In this document: positions 40,763 through 54,900 of the stretch, in pieces
Layout: every line of letters starts with the position of its first letter
Numbering within the stretch: the first letter of the stretch is position 1
Source of the DNA: Comamonas sp. lk
GTDB taxonomy: Bacteria > Pseudomonadota > Gammaproteobacteria > Burkholderiales > Burkholderiaceae_C
NCBI RefSeq assembly: GCF_900564145.1
Contig: NZ_UOOB01000001.1
Location: 1,924,754 to 1,988,753, forward strand
Direction: 5' to 3'
DNA: 64,000 nt
Notes under the pieces: model-generated
What the model was told of the DNA's origin: nothing
Database searches by the model: none
The model's input: only the letters and a program-made list of their open reading frames with translations
Position numbers and translations under genes: made by a program

Positions 40763-42379
40763 ATGAACAAGGTCTATCGTCTGGTCTGGTGCGCACTGCG
40801 CCAGGTGTGGATTTGTGCGGCAGAGACAGCACGCGCCCGTGGCAAGGCCTCGCGCTCCACGGTATTGCTGACCGTGCTCGGCACAACGTCGCTGCTGGCG
40901 CAGGCGGCCAACCCTATCGGCGCTCCGCCTTCCTCGACACAGCTGCCCACCGGCGGGCAGGTCGTAGCCGGGCAAGCCAATATCAGCCAGGCCGGCTCGG
41001 CCATGACGGTACAGCAAGGCAGCGACCGGGCAGCCATCGACTGGCAAACCTTCAACCTGGGCAGCCAGGCCAGCATCAATTTTCAGCAGCCCTCGGCCAA
41101 CTCGGTCACGCTCAACCGCGTGCTCGATGCCAACCCCAGCCAGATCTACGGGCGCCTCAGCGCCAACGGCCACGTTTTCCTGAGCAATCCCAACGGCGTG
41201 TATTTCGCCCCGGGTGCCAATGTGGACGTGGGCGGCATCGTGGCCACCACCATGGGCATTAGCAACGATGACTTCATGGCCGGGCGCGATGTGTTCCAGC
41301 GCAATGGCAGCACCGGGGCGGTGCTGAATCTGGGTCGTATGCAGGCGGCGCCCGGCGGCGTCATCGCCTTGCTGGCCCCCGAGGTGCGCAACGAAGGCGT
41401 GCTCGTCGCCCAGGCCGGCACCGTGGCCATGGCCTCGGGCGAGGCCGTCACCCTGCACTTTGGTGCCACCAGTGGCCTGCTGGACATCACGGTCACCCCC
41501 AGCCAGGTGCGTGCGCTGGTGGAAAACCGTCATGCCGTGCTGGCCGAAGGCGGCCAGATCATCTTGGCCGCGCGTGCGGCCGACGGCCTGATGGCCAGCG
41601 TCATCCACAGCGGCGAACTCAACGCTTCGAGCATTGTTGAAAAGGGCGGGCGGGTCTTTATCGAAGCCAGGGACATCACCCTGGCCGCCGGCAGTCGCAT
41701 CGAGGCCATGGGCGCCACGGGGGGCGGCACGGTGCTGGTGGGCGGCCAGGCCAAGGGCGCGGGCGACATGTACCAGGCCACCACGGTGACTATGGCCGAG
41801 GGTGCCAGCATTGATGCCAGCGCCACGAGCAAAGGCGATGGCGGTACCGTGGTGCTGTGGAGCAACATCCATGACGCCAGCGCCAAGACCACGGCGCAGG
41901 GCCAGATTGCCGCGCGCGGCGGGGCGCAAGGCGGCAACGGCGGCTTTGTCGAGACCTCGGGCGCCAGCTTGAAGGTTGACGGCATCCGCGTGGACACCTC
42001 GGCCGCAGCGGGCAAGGGCGGAGTCACCGGCGAATGGTTGCTGGACCCGTACGACCTCACAGTGGACGCCAGCGCCGCTTCCACCATCAGCACCAACCTT
42101 GGCACCAGCAACGTCACGCTGCTCACCACGGCCAGCAGTGCCAGCGGCCCGGGCGTGCAGAATGCCAGCGGCAGCGGCGACATCACGGTCAACTCCAACA
42201 TCAACTGGGCCAGTGGCAACCGGCTCACGCTGAACGCCTACCGCAATGTCAACATCAATGCCGCCGTCACAGCCAGCGGCGCCGGCAAGGTCACTATCAT
42301 CACGGGCGACACGGCAGGCACGGGCGTGAGTGTGACTACAGCTTCGGCCTGGGGCCGAGTGGATTCGCAGGTTCACTGA
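40763..42379 (+). CDS. TpsA adhesin, N-terminal part (ESPR signal and TPS domain), ends at frameshift 1
   Basis: 538 codons from ATG 40763. It opens with an extended signal peptide (MNKVYRLVWCALRQVWICAA, ESPR type), followed by a hydrophobic core and cleavage near LAQA. The haemagglutination-activity/TPS domain (about 48-300) has AIDWQTFNLGSQASINFQQP, the hallmark FLSNPNGVYFAPGANVDVGG, and NEGVLVAQAGTVAMASGEAV. This is the region recognised by the TpsB transporter downstream. The frame stops at 42379, but homologous-looking sequence (DYSFGLGPSGFAGSLNF) continues one frame over from about 42335, so one base appears to be missing near 42331. If not an assembly error, secretion of the full adhesin is abolished. 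Confidence 0.88.
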   Translation: MNKVYRLVWCALRQVWICAAETARARGKASRSTVLLTVLGTTSLLAQAANPIGAPPSSTQLPTGGQVVAGQANISQAGSAMTVQQGSDRAAIDWQTFNLGSQASINFQQPSANSVTLNRVLDANPSQIYGRLSANGHVFLSNPNGVYFAPGANVDVGGIVATTMGISNDDFMAGRDVFQRNGSTGAVLNLGRMQAAPGGVIALLAPEVRNEGVLVAQAGTVAMASGEAVTLHFGATSGLLDITVTPSQVRALVENRHAVLAEGGQIILAARAADGLMASVIHSGELNASSIVEKGGRVFIEARDITLAAGSRIEAMGATGGGTVLVGGQAKGAGDMYQATTVTMAEGASIDASATSKGDGGTVVLWSNIHDASAKTTAQGQIAARGGAQGGNGGFVETSGASLKVDGIRVDTSAAAGKGGVTGEWLLDPYDLTVDASAASTISTNLGTSNVTLLTTASSASGPGVQNASGSGDITVNSNINWASGNRLTLNAYRNVNINAAVTASGAGKVTIITGDTAGTGVSVTTASAWGRVDSQVH

Positions 42380-42940
42380 ACTTCACGGGCGGCTCGACCA
42401 GCGGCGCCACGCTGAACATCGCCACCGGCGGCGGCAATGCCACGGCGGCGGCCTACACGCTGCTCTGGGCGCTGCCAGGCACAGCGGCCGGCACCACGCT
42501 GGCAGCAGGCAACTACGCACTGGCCACCTCGTTCACCGACAGCGTGGCGCGCACCAACGGCATCTGGACGCCTGGGGCCAACGCCATCAATTTCACCGGC
42601 CTGGGCCACACGATTGGTGGGCTGAACATCACGAACACCACCGCCTCGACCGGTGGCGGCGTTTTCAACAATGTCACGAACTCCATGCTGCGTGACATCG
42701 GGCTGACCACCGGGACCGTCACCGGCAGCGGTGGCAACGCCTACTTCACGGGTGGCCTGGTCGGCATCGCGACCACGTCCACCATCAAGAACAGCTACGC
42801 CAACGTCACGGTCACCTCGGGCAATACCAATGCGAACGGCGGCACTGGCGGGCTTGTCGGCACAGCCATCAGTAGCAGCGTCAGCAACTCGTACACCACG
42901 GGACCCGTGTCTGGCTCCAGTACGGGCGGGGGGTTGGAGG
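42335..42940 (+). pseudogene. TpsA adhesin, middle segment in a third frame (GLUG repeats)
   Basis: About 200 codons between the two frameshifts, read in the frame of 42301. It starts DYSFGLGPSGFAGSLNFTGG, continues through FTGLGHTIGGLNITN, and enters GLUG motifs (GGLVGIATTSTIKNSYANVT, GGLVGTAISSSVSNSYTTGP). It ends when the frame must shift again at the G6 run at about 42926-42931, after which GGLVGYVNVSG continues in the frame of the large downstream ORF. It has no start of its own. The continuity of GLUG repeats across the junction shows this was one gene. Confidence 0.8.
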
Positions 42941-42941
42941 C

Positions 42942-45900
42942 TTGGTTGGCTATGTCAACGTCAGTGGCAGTGTGGCGAGCAAGGTCAGTGATTCCTATTC
43001 GAGTGCGGTGGTTTCGGGCTCGAACAGCTACAGCGGCGGACTGATCGGCCGCGCCACCGGCAGCGCGGCGGCGACGGTGGGAATCTCCAATGCCTACGCG
43101 ACCGGAACCGTCGGCTCGTCCGGCAACAACGTGGGCGCCCTGCTAGGCGGCATCACTGGCGGCAACGTCTCGCTATCCAACGTCTACGCCACCGGCTCGG
43201 CCACAGCCAGCGGTACCGGCAACGTTGTCGGCGGGCTGATCGGCAATATCGATAGCACCATCGGCGCTGGCTCTGCGGTAACCATCTCCAACGCCCGCGC
43301 CAGCGGCGATGTCTCGACGGGGCTCGGGCGCGGCGGCGGCCTGATCGGACGGGCAAATGGTTACGCTAACATCACCAGCAGCTACGCCACCGGTAATGTG
43401 TCGGGCGGCTCAACCATCGGCATCCTTGGTGGGTTGATTGGCGACTCCATCGGAGGAGGCGTCGGCGGTATTACCATTACCCGCAGCTACGCTAGCGGCA
43501 ATGTCACCGGCAATGGCGCCGGCACGCTCTATGGCGGCCTGATCGGCCAGCTGAACAACACTAACGTCAGCGCCTCGTTCGCCAGCGGCAACGTCAGCGG
43601 CAACAACACGGTGGGTGGCTTGGTCGGCTACGCGGTCAACACCTTCAATTTCACCGATGTCTACGCGCTGGGCAACGTCACCGCCACCGCCACTACCGGC
43701 ATCGGATACGCCGGCGGGCTGTTCGGCCAAGCGGTCCCGAATAGCTTCACGTCCTACATCACCAATGCCTACGCGGCCGGCGACGTCGACACATCGGCAC
43801 CGACGAAGAATCTCGGCGGCATCGTCGGCCTGGGCGGCGGCACCAATTTCGGCACGCTGGTCCTGACCAACACCTACTGGGACGCGACCGCCAGCGCGAT
43901 GACTTCGGCCGTGGCCTTCAACAATGGCGGCACGATCCGTTACGCCACCGGCACCGCCGTCCCGAACGCCAGCAACAACACTTTATCTACCGCAGCGGCC
44001 GGCGCGCTGACCACCGCGCAGCTGACCAGCGGCACATTGCCGACGAACTTCAACACCGGCGCCACCGCCAACGGCAATCCCTGGGGCGTCACGGCTGGCT
44101 TCACTCCTTATTTCAACTGGCAATTTCCCGCCGGCGCGATGACCATTAGCGGCACGGCCTACACCAGTGCGGGTGCCGCTGCGGGGTCGGGCACGGTAAA
44201 GCTATACACCAATGGCAATCTCATTTCCGGTGGGCAGGTGCGTACGGACAACACAACCGGCACCTATACGGCCCTGGTCGGCATCGACACCTTCGCCAAC
44301 GGCTACAAACTTGGCGGCACGCTGACGCTCAATGGCGCAGGCTCAATCTCGGGCCTGAGCTACACCGATTCGCCCTTTTTCAGCGGCGGCAATATCACCG
44401 GTTTTGACTTGCGCCAAGGTGTGCTGTTGGCCACCACGGCGGACACAAGCAACAGTGCGCTGCAGACCAGCCTGGGCAACACCTTCGGCAGCAGCAACTA
44501 CACAAGTCTCACGTCCACCTTGGGCAGTGCGCTGTGGCAGTACAACGCCAGCGGCAACTTCACCGTCGATACCGCCCTGAGTCACGGCGGCAGCACCGGC
44601 CTGTACGCGGCCGGCAATCTGGCGCTGAACGCGGCGGTCACCGCCACCGGTAGCACCTTGATGCTGTCGGCCGGCGGCAGCATCACTGACGGCGCCAGCG
44701 GCGCGATTACGGCCAACAACTTGGTGCTGCTGGGTGGCGATGTCGCGCTGGACGGCAGTAGCAACAACGTCAACACGCTGGCCGCTAGTGGTGTAAGCAA
44801 CCTAATCTACAGCGACAGCAATGCGCTGACGGTCGGCGCCGTGACAGGGGTCGAACTGGGCGTGAATGCCAGCGCGATCAACGGAACGAGTGCAACGGTC
44901 AGTGGCATCGCGGCCAGCGGTAATGTGCTCGTCAGCTCGGGCGGCAGCAATACGCTGACGGTGAGCAGATCCGTGCAAAGCAGCGCCGCGACCGGGGATG
45001 CCACGGTGACGCTGCGGGCTGGCAGAGACCTTTCGGTGGGCGACGGCCTGTTGCTGGGCGGCACTGGCAGCAACAAGACCAATGTGGTGTTGTGGAGTGG
45101 CTACACGGCCACCGGCCTGCGCGGCACGGTCACCGTCGGCAACGCCGGCATCGACACCCGCGGCGGACTGTTCTACCTAGGCGGCGCGCTGAACACTGAT
45201 GCGAACGGCGGCGTGCGCAACTACAACGGCGTCTCGGTACCCTCGTCCGAGGCGGCCGCCTTCTTCTCCAGTCCCGGCTTCGGCGCCTCGCTGACCGGCA
45301 CCACCATCAACACCGGTGGCGGTGACATCGTCATCAAGGGCCGCTCCAACGTTGCGACCGGCAGCAACGGCGGCGTAGGGCTGCGTGGTGTGACCCTCGG
45401 TTCGGGCAGCGGCAACGTCCTCATCGAGGGTGGCGTGGCTCGCTCCGACACGACCAGCGTGGCCGTCAGCATCGACGGCGCGACGTCCATCAGTGCCACC
45501 GGCGCCGGCACGGTCTCGATCACCGGCACCAACAGTTCCTCCGGCACGGGCGCGAGCTGGTCGCGTGGCGTGCAGATTACCGCCAGCAGTGGCAACAACG
45601 TGGCGATCACGACGCAGTCCGGCGCGCTGACGATCACGGGCAGCGATAGCAGCGGCAGCAGTGACAGCCAAGGCATCCGGCTGGAGAACACGGCACCGGC
45701 CACGGCCACGCTGAAGATCACCTCGACCAGCGGCAACGTGTCGTTGGTCGGCACGCAAAGCTCCAGCCAGACCACGGCCAATGTCCAGGGCATCGCCTTC
45801 ATCGCCGATGGCAGCGCCGCAGCTGGCGCCATCCGCGTCGGCGCTGACGGCAGCAATGCCTACACCGGCGACCTGCTGGTGCGTGGCACATCCATCGTCC

Positions 45901-48900
45901 ACGGCGCCAGCACCAGCACGGCCGGTGCCGTCTCGTTGGGCGGCAGCGGCAGTTTGACGATCGACTCACCCGGCACGACCTTCACGCAGGCGCTGGTGCT
46001 CGACAGCGTCTACAACATCGGCAGCGCCCACAGCAGCCTGACCGTCGGCAAGACTACCAACACCGCAGACGTGACGAACAGCGCCGCGCGCACGGTCGCC
46101 GGCCCGATCAGCATCTACGGCGGCAATCTGTCGGTAACGACCGGCGCCACACTGACGTCCACTGCCGCAAGCGCGGCCATTCTGCTCAAGGCCACGGCCG
46201 GCATCACAGACGCGGCCTCCATCGTGACCAACGGCGGCGACATCACGCTGTGGAGCAACTCGGCAGACGCCACCACCGGTGGCATCTACGTGCAGGACAA
46301 TGTGACGCTGGACACGCGTCGCCAGGCCGATCGTACGGCTGGCAACACCAGCACGGCCAGCGGCGGAGGCGCGATCACCATCGGCGGCGGCAGTGCCAGC
46401 AGCACGTTGGCCTCCGGCACCGTCGTGCCGACCGGCAGCGCAACAGCCATCACGGGCGCGTCGTCCGCAGTGCAATTCGGTACCGACAACACCACAGGCC
46501 ATATCGGAAACGTCAGCATCTACACCGGCGGCGGTGACCTGAGTGTGCGCGGCCACAACACCAGCGCGTTCAATGCACAGGGCTCTTTTGGCATCAGCGC
46601 CTACGCGGGCTTCACCGTAGATGCCGGCGTCAGCGGCTCGGTCACGATGGTCGGAACCTCCAGCGCAGTAGGTGCACCTTCCTCGCAAGGCATTGACCTC
46701 GTGGCCCGAAGTGCCGGGAATGCCAGTACCGTCATTCGCACCCACAACGGCAGCATCTCGCTGACCGGTACTGCCAACGGTGGCTCGGCGACAAACAACG
46801 GCGTCCAGCTGTCCAGTTACAACACCTTTCCTGTATCCCTGGTGGCTACCGGCTCCGGTGGTATTTCCATCACCGGCAACGCCGCCGCCGTTGGCTCCAG
46901 CAGCGCCGACATCAGCTTGGCCAGTGCCAACATCCTGGCGGCTAGCGGAGCTATCAATCTCACCGGCACGGGCGCCGGCAACCTGCTGACCTGGACTCGC
47001 AACGGCATTTATGCGATGAGCCTGGGCGCCAAGGCCGGCAGCCTGGTGACCAGCTCTACCAGCAACATCACGATCACCGAGGACAGCTTCTCGCTGACCG
47101 CCGGCGACAGCCTGACTTTCAACACTAGCGGCACGGCCACTATTGAGTCTTATGGCAACAACTTCAGTTCGACGCTGAACACCTCCCAGTTCGGCTACGC
47201 CAGCACGGTTTCCGGCCTGCGGCTGGGCAAGGACACCGGCCTGGCCCACACCGACACGATCAATATCAACTCGGCCGTCAATATCGCCGGGCCCATATCC
47301 GCATACGCCGGCACCATCGCCACAAGCAGTGCGCTAACCAGTAACAATGCTGACGCCAACATTCTGCTCAAGGCCACCGGCGGTATCACCGTAGGCGGAT
47401 CGATCACCGCCAATGCCGGCGACATCACGCTGTGGAGCAACTCACTCGATGCCGCCACCGGCGGCATCTACGTGCTGGACAACACCAAGCTGGACAGCCG
47501 CACGGCGGCCGACCGCACGGCCGGCAACACCAGCACCGCCAGCGGCGGCGGCACCATCACCCTGGGAGGCGGCAGCGCCAGCAGCACGCTGGCATCGGGC
47601 ACCGTGGTCCCCACCGGCTATGCGCTGAACAATGGCCGCGGTTCCGGCGTGCTGCTTGCGACCGACACCAATGGCCACAACGCGAACATCGCGATGCTCA
47701 GCGGCGGTGGCGACGTGAGCATCCGTGGCCGCAACACCGCCTCGCAGAATGGTGGCTACAGCATGGGCATCGGGGCCATGGAAGGCCTCAACATTGATGC
47801 CGGTACCAGCGGCTCCATTACCCTCAATGGCGACGTCACCGCCACGGCCTCCGGCCAGGCGCTTGGCGTCTTTCTGGGCTTCCTGAGCAATGCCAACGGA
47901 GGCTTCGCGACCAGCACCCTGCGCACGGCGGATGGCAATATCAGCGTGACCGGCACGGCCAACAGCAGCGCGCCGACCAGTACCGGCGTTGCCCTGTACC
48001 AGCGCCCCACTTCGGCGCTGACGTTGGCCGCCACGGGTACGGGCAGCCTCACCGTCAATGGCACGGCCACCGGCGGCAACCCGCGCGACGTGCTCCTGGC
48101 TTCCACCGACCTGCTGGCCGCCAGCGGGCCGATCACCGTCACCGGCAACGGCGCCGGCACCCTGGTGACCGTGACCAACAATGCCAGCTACGCGATGAGC
48201 CTGGGCAGCAAGGCCGGCAGCCTCGTCACCAGTTCGACCAGCAACATCACGCTGACCGATGACAGCTTCGCGCTGTCGGCGGGCAACGGCCTGGCCTTGA
48301 ATACCAGCGGCACCGTCACGCTGCAGCCCTATACGAACAACTTCTCGACCGCGTTCGGCCTGAGCAATCTGAGCTTCGCCAGCACCATCAGCAATCTGAC
48401 CGTGGGCAAGGACATCGGTGCCACAGCTCACACCGACACGGTGAACCTGAATGCGGCCGTCAACATCGCCGGGCCGATCAGCGTCTACGCCAACACCATC
48501 AACCTGAGCCAGCAGTTGGCCACCGCCGGCAGCGGTAACAACGGACGCATCACGCTGGACGCCGACACGGCAGCCACGCAGACCGGCGGCAGCCTCAGCG
48601 GCACGCAGCTGCTGCTGCAGGGCCCGGGCAGCTTCACGCTGAACCAGACGACGAACACCATCGGCACACTGGCGGCCGCCAGCGGCACGGGCAACATCAG
48701 CTATGTGGACAGTGATGCGCTGACCATCGGCACAGTGGGGTCCACCAACGGTATCAGCAGCACGGGCACCGTGTCCGTGGCCACGCAAAGCGGCGACCTG
48801 ACGGTTGCGCAAAGCATTGCCACGACCAATGCCGGCACCAGCGCCATCACGCTGAACGCCGGCAAGGCCGCGGCCGCCGGCACGGCCGCCGGTGGCAACA

Positions 48901-51900
48901 TCGTCGTCAGCGGCGGCCCGGCCATCACCACCGGCACCGGCGGACGCGCCACGCTGTACAGCGGCAGCACGGCCAACAGCAGCCTGGCCACGTTGGTGGG
49001 CAGCGGCTCGGGCCGTTTCCGCTACAACAGCGACGAGGCCGCGACCAACTACACGGCGGTGCTGGGCACGGGGCTGTACGGCATCTACCGGCAAAGCATC
49101 AGCACGGCCTTTGCGCTGGACGACATCAGCACCGTCTATGGCACGGCAGCCACGCTGAACACATCGAACGCTCTGGTCAACGGCGATGCTGCCACCTTCA
49201 GCATCGCCAATCCGCTGCTGTCTACCTCGGGCAATGTGCGTGTGGGCAGCTATGGCGTCAGCGTCACCAACCTGTCGGCACTGACCGCCCTGGGCTACAC
49301 GGCCACCGGCAACTCCAGCGCTATGCTGACGGTGACGGCCAAGGCCTTGACCATTGGCGACATCACCGCTGGCGACAAGGTCTACGACGGCAGCCGCAAT
49401 GCCACGATCAGCACCGCAGGCGCCAGCTTTGATGGGCTGGTGGCCGGCGACAAGGTCACCGTGGCCGCCACCGGCAGCTTTGGCGACAAGAACGTGGCCA
49501 ATGGCAAGACCGTCACCCTGGTCAACACCAATGGCGGCGCCGATGCCGGCAACTACACCATCACCAACCAGGCCACGACCACGGCCAGCATCACGCCCAA
49601 GACCCTGACGGTGAGCCAGATCACGGCCGCCGACAAGGTCTATGACGGCACGGCTGCGGCCAATGTGGTGACGGGCAGCGTGCAGTACACCGGCCTGGTG
49701 GTGAACGACGACGTCAAGCTGACGGCTTCGAGCGGCGTGTTCGGCAACAAGAATGCCGGCAACGGCAAGACGGTGACGCTCTCCAATACCTACAGCGGCA
49801 CGGACAAGGGCAACTATCTGATCGTCGATCAGACCAGTGCCACGGCCAGCATCAGCCAGGCCCAGCTGCAGATCAGCACCAACGACGTCACCAAGGTCTA
49901 CGACGGCACGACTGCCGTGTTTGGCGGCGCAGCCATCACCGTGGGCGGCACCCGGCTGTTCGGTGACGACACGCTGTCGGGCGGCACGTTTGCCTATACC
50001 AGCAAGAACGTCGGACTTGGCAACAAGGTGGTGGTGGGCGTCACGGGCGCTACCATCAACGACGGCAACAGCGGCGGCAACTACGCCGTCAGCTATGTCA
50101 ACAACACCAACAGTACCATCACGGCCAAGGCCTTGAGCATCAGCGGCATCACCGCCGACAACAAGATCTATGACGGCAGCCGCAATGCCACGATCAGCAC
50201 CGCAGGCGCCAGCTTTGATGGGCTGGTGGCCGGCGACAAGGTCACCGTGGCCGCCACCGGCAGCTTTGGCGACAAGAACGTGGCCAATGGCAAGACCGTC
50301 ACCCTGGTCAACACCAATGGCGGCGCCGATGCCGGCAACTACACCATCACCAACCAGGCCACGACCACGGCCAGCATCACGCCCAAGACCCTGACGGTGA
50401 GCCAGATCACGGCCGCCGACAAGGTCTATGACGGCACGGCTGCGGCCAATGTGGTGACGGGCAGCGTGCAGTACACCGGCCTGGTGGTGAACGACGACGT
50501 CAAGCTGACGGCTTCGAGCGGCGTGTTCGGCAACAAGAATGCCGGCAACGGCAAGACGGTGACGCTCTCCAATACCTACAGCGGCACGGACAAGGGCAAC
50601 TATCTGATCGTCGATCAGACCAGTGCCACGGCCAGCATCAGCCAGGCCCAGCTGCAGATCAGCACCAACGACGTCACCAAGGTCTACGACGGCACGACTG
50701 CCGTGTTTGGCGGCGCAGCCATCACCGTGGGCGGCACCCGGCTGTTCGGTGACGACACGCTGTCGGGCGGCACGTTTGCCTATACCAGCAAGAACGTCGG
50801 ACTTGGCAACAAGGTGGTGGTGGGCGTCACGGGCGCTACCATCAACGACGGCAACAGCGGCGGCAACTACGCCGTCAGCTATGTCAACAACACCAACAGT
50901 ACCATCACGGCCAAGGCCTTGAGCATCAGCGGCATCACCGCCGACAACAAGATCTATGACGGCAGCCGCAATGCCACGATCAGCACCGCAGGCGCCAGCT
51001 TTGATGGGCTGGTGGCCGGCGACAAGGTCACCGTGGCCGCCACCGGCAGCTTTGGCGACAAGAACGTGGCCAATGGCAAGACCGTCACCCTGGTCAACAC
51101 CAATGGCGGCGCCGATGCCGGCAACTACACCATCACCAACCAGGCCACGACCACGGCCAGCATCACGCCCAAGACCCTGACGGTGAGCCAGATCACGGCC
51201 GCCGACAAGGTCTATGACGGCACGGCTGCGGCCAATGTGGTGACGGGCAGCGTGCAGTACACCGGCCTGGTGGTGAACGACGACGTCAAGCTGACGGCTT
51301 CGAGCGGCGTGTTCGGCAACAAGAATGCCGGCAACGGCAAGACGGTGACGCTCTCCAATACCTACAGCGGCACGGACAAGGGCAACTATCTGATCGTCGA
51401 TCAGACCAGTGCCACGGCCAGCATCAGCCAGGCCCAGCTGCAGATCAGCACCAACGACGTCACCAAGGTCTACGACGGCACGACTGCCGTGTTTGGCGGC
51501 GCAGCCATCACCGTGGGCGGCACCCGGCTGTTCGGTGACGACACGCTGTCGGGCGGCACGTTTGCCTATACCAGCAAGAACGTCGGACTTGGCAACAAGG
51601 TGGTGGTGGGCGTCACGGGCGCTACCATCAACGACGGCAACAGCGGCGGCAACTACGCCGTCAGCTATGTCAACAACACCAACAGTACCATCACGGCCAA
51701 GGCCTTGAGCATCAGCGGCATCACCGCCGACAACAAGATCTATGACGGCAGCCGCAATGCCACGATCAGCACCGCAGGCGCCAGCTTTGATGGGCTGGTG
51801 GCCGGCGACAAGGTCACCGTGGCCGCCACCGGCAGCTTTGGCGACAAGAACGTGGCCAATGGCAAGACCGTCACCCTGGTCAACACCAATGGCGGCGCCG

Positions 51901-54900
51901 ATGCCGGCAACTACACCATCACCAACCAGGCCACGACCACGGCCAGCATCACGCCCAAGACCCTGACGGTGAGCCAGATCACGGCCGCCGACAAGGTCTA
52001 TGACGGCACGGCTGCGGCCAATGTGGTGACGGGCAGCGTGCAGTACACCGGCCTGGTGGTGAACGACGACGTCAAGCTGACGGCTTCGAGCGGCGTGTTC
52101 GGCAACAAGAATGCCGGCAACGGCAAGACGGTGACGCTCTCCAATACCTACAGCGGCACGGACAAGGGCAACTATCTGATCGTCGATCAGACCAGTGCCA
52201 CGGCCAGCATCAGCCAGGCCCAGCTGCAGATCAGCACCAACGACGTCACCAAGGTCTACGACGGCACGACTGCCGTGTTTGGCGGCGCAGCCATCACCGT
52301 GGGCGGCACCCGGCTGTTCGGTGACGACACGCTGTCGGGCGGCACGTTTGCCTATACCAGCAAGAATGTGGGCATCGGCAACAAGGTGGTGGTGGGCGTC
52401 ACGGGCGCCACCATCAACGACGGCAACAGCGGCGGCAACTACGCTGTCAGCTATGTCAACAACACCAACAGCACCATCACGGCCAAGGCCTTGAGCATCA
52501 GCGGCATCACCGCCGACAACAAGATCTATGACGGCAGCCGCAATGCCACGATCAGCACCGCAGGCGCCAGCTTTGATGGGCTGGTGGCCGGCGACAAGGT
52601 CACCGTGGCCGCCACCGGCAGCTTTGGCGACAAGAACGTGGCCAATGGCAAGACCGTCACCCTGGTCAACACCAATGGCGGCGCCGATGCCGGCAACTAC
52701 ACCATCACCAACCAGGCCACGACCACGGCCAGCATCACGCCCAAGACCCTGACGGTGAGCCAGATCACGGCCGCCGACAAGGTCTATTACGGCACGGCTG
52801 CGGCCAATGTGGTGACGGGCAGCGTGCAGTACACCGGCCTGGTGGTGAACGACGACGTCAAGCTGACGGCTTCGAGCGGCGTGTTCGGCAACAAGAATGC
52901 CGGCACAGGCAAGAGCGTCCTGCTCTCCAATACCTACAGCGGCTCTGACCTCTCCAACTACACCCTGGTCGATCAGACCAGTGCCACGGCCAGCATCACG
53001 CCGGCCGCCTTGACCCTGACCACCGGCAATGTCAGCAAGACTTACGACGGAACGACCGATGTCAGCGGTGGCGCAGCCACCGTGGCCAGCGGCATGTTGT
53101 ACATCGGTGACACGCTCACGGGCGGCACGTTTGCCTATACCGACAAGAACGCCGGTGCCGGCAGCAAGGTCGTCACCGTATCGGGTGTGAGTGTGTCTGA
53201 CGGCAACAGCGGCGGCAACTACACGCTGAGCTATGTCAACAACACGGCCAGCACGATCAACAAGGCTACGCTGACGGTCAGCGGTATCACGGCGGCGGAC
53301 AAGGTCTACGACGGCAATACCAACGTGCTGGTGAGCACGGCCGGGCTGATCTATACCGGTCTGGTGGTCGGCGACCAGGTCACCACCGACGCCAGCGGCC
53401 AGTTTGTCGACAGGAATGCCGGTATCGGCAAGAGCTTGACACTGCTCAGCAGCTACGGCGGAACCGATGTGGGCAACTACCAGATCACCAGCCAGACCAG
53501 TGCCAATGCCACCATCAGCAAGGCGGGCCTGACCGTGACGGCCAATGACGATGCGCGCTTTGTGACGCGCAACGACATCGCAGGCTACAACGGCGTGCAC
53601 TACAGCGGCTTTGTGGGCGGCGACACAGCTGCCTCTCTGGATCTGAGCGGCCTGGTCGTGAACCGGCCCAACGGGGGCGTGGGGGCCGGCGTGTACACCG
53701 GTGCCCTGCAGGCCAGTGGCGTGGCCTCGGGCAACTACACCATCAGCTACGCAGCCGGCAACTACACCATCCTGGCGGCCAACAATGCGCTGGTCAAGAC
53801 GGTGAATCAGGAGACCTCCTACGGCACAGTCCCGACCTATACCGTGGCCTCGGTCGAGTACATGGACAACAACAACCTGATCAGCACGTTGACGCAGTCC
53901 GGCCACAGCGGCAACAGCTACAGCTACAGCGACGGTGTGGGCGGCACGCTGAGCTTCGCGCTCGGCCCGCGCACCACCAACCTGTCCAGCAGCGGGCTAG
54001 TTTCGGTGGGTAACTACACGATTGCCGATGCCAACCCGGTTATCGGCGGTGGCAATCTGACTGGTGCGGTGACCTTTATCGGCAACCTGGCCGTGCAGGC
54101 CAAGGCGGTGAGTGCCTCGGCCGGCGGCGTCAGCAAGATCTACGACGGCACGACGGCCATGAATGGCGTCACGCTGAACCTCACAGGCCAGTTCGATGGC
54201 GATACGGTCACCGTCAATGGACGTGGCAATTTTTCGCAAAAGAATGTGGGCAACAACCTCAGCTACAGCGTGACCGACATGGCGCTGGATGGTGCGGACG
54301 GAGCCAACTATTACCTGAGCGGAGGCAGCAGCCTGTCGGGCAACAACGGCAGCATCACGCCCAAGACCATCACCGTGGGCGGCATCACGGCCGCCGATAA
54401 GGTCTATGACGCCGGCAAGGGCGCTACCGTCAACACCGCAGGCGCCAACTATGGAGGTTTGATCACGGGTGATGATGTGGGCGTGATCGCCACGGGTCTG
54501 TTTGGCGACAAGAACGTGGGCAGCGGCAAGACGGTGACGCTGAGCAGCAGTTATAGCGGCGCTGACAAGGATAACTACATTTTCATTGATCAGGCCACCA
54601 CCACGGCCGCCATCACGCCCAAGGCACTGACCGTCAGCGGTCTGGCCGTGGCCAACCGCACGTACGACGGCACGACCGGTGCCACGGTGGACCTCTCGGG
54701 CGCCACCTATACCGGCCTGATCGCTGGCGACTTCGTGCAGGTGGCCGCCAGCGGCAGCTTTGCCGACAAGAACGCCGGCGCCGACAAGCTGGCCACGCTC
54801 AACAGCCGCTACAGCGGTGCGGACGTGGGCAACTACAGCATCACCGACCAGGCCAGCACCACGGGGGATATCTTTGCAGCGGCCCTCAGTGTGTCCAGCG

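Noticed and set aside
40727-42376. A 549-codon minus-strand open frame opposite the adhesin N-terminus
   Set aside because: The sense frame carries ESPR and TPS domains; the antisense frame does not resemble any protein.
47442-53906. A 2,154-codon open frame on the minus strand across the adhesin repeats
   Set aside because: It is the antisense shadow of the YDG repeats. The high-GC repeats with constant frame avoid stops on the other strand. It has no ribosome site, no domain, and only mirrors the period of the sense repeats.
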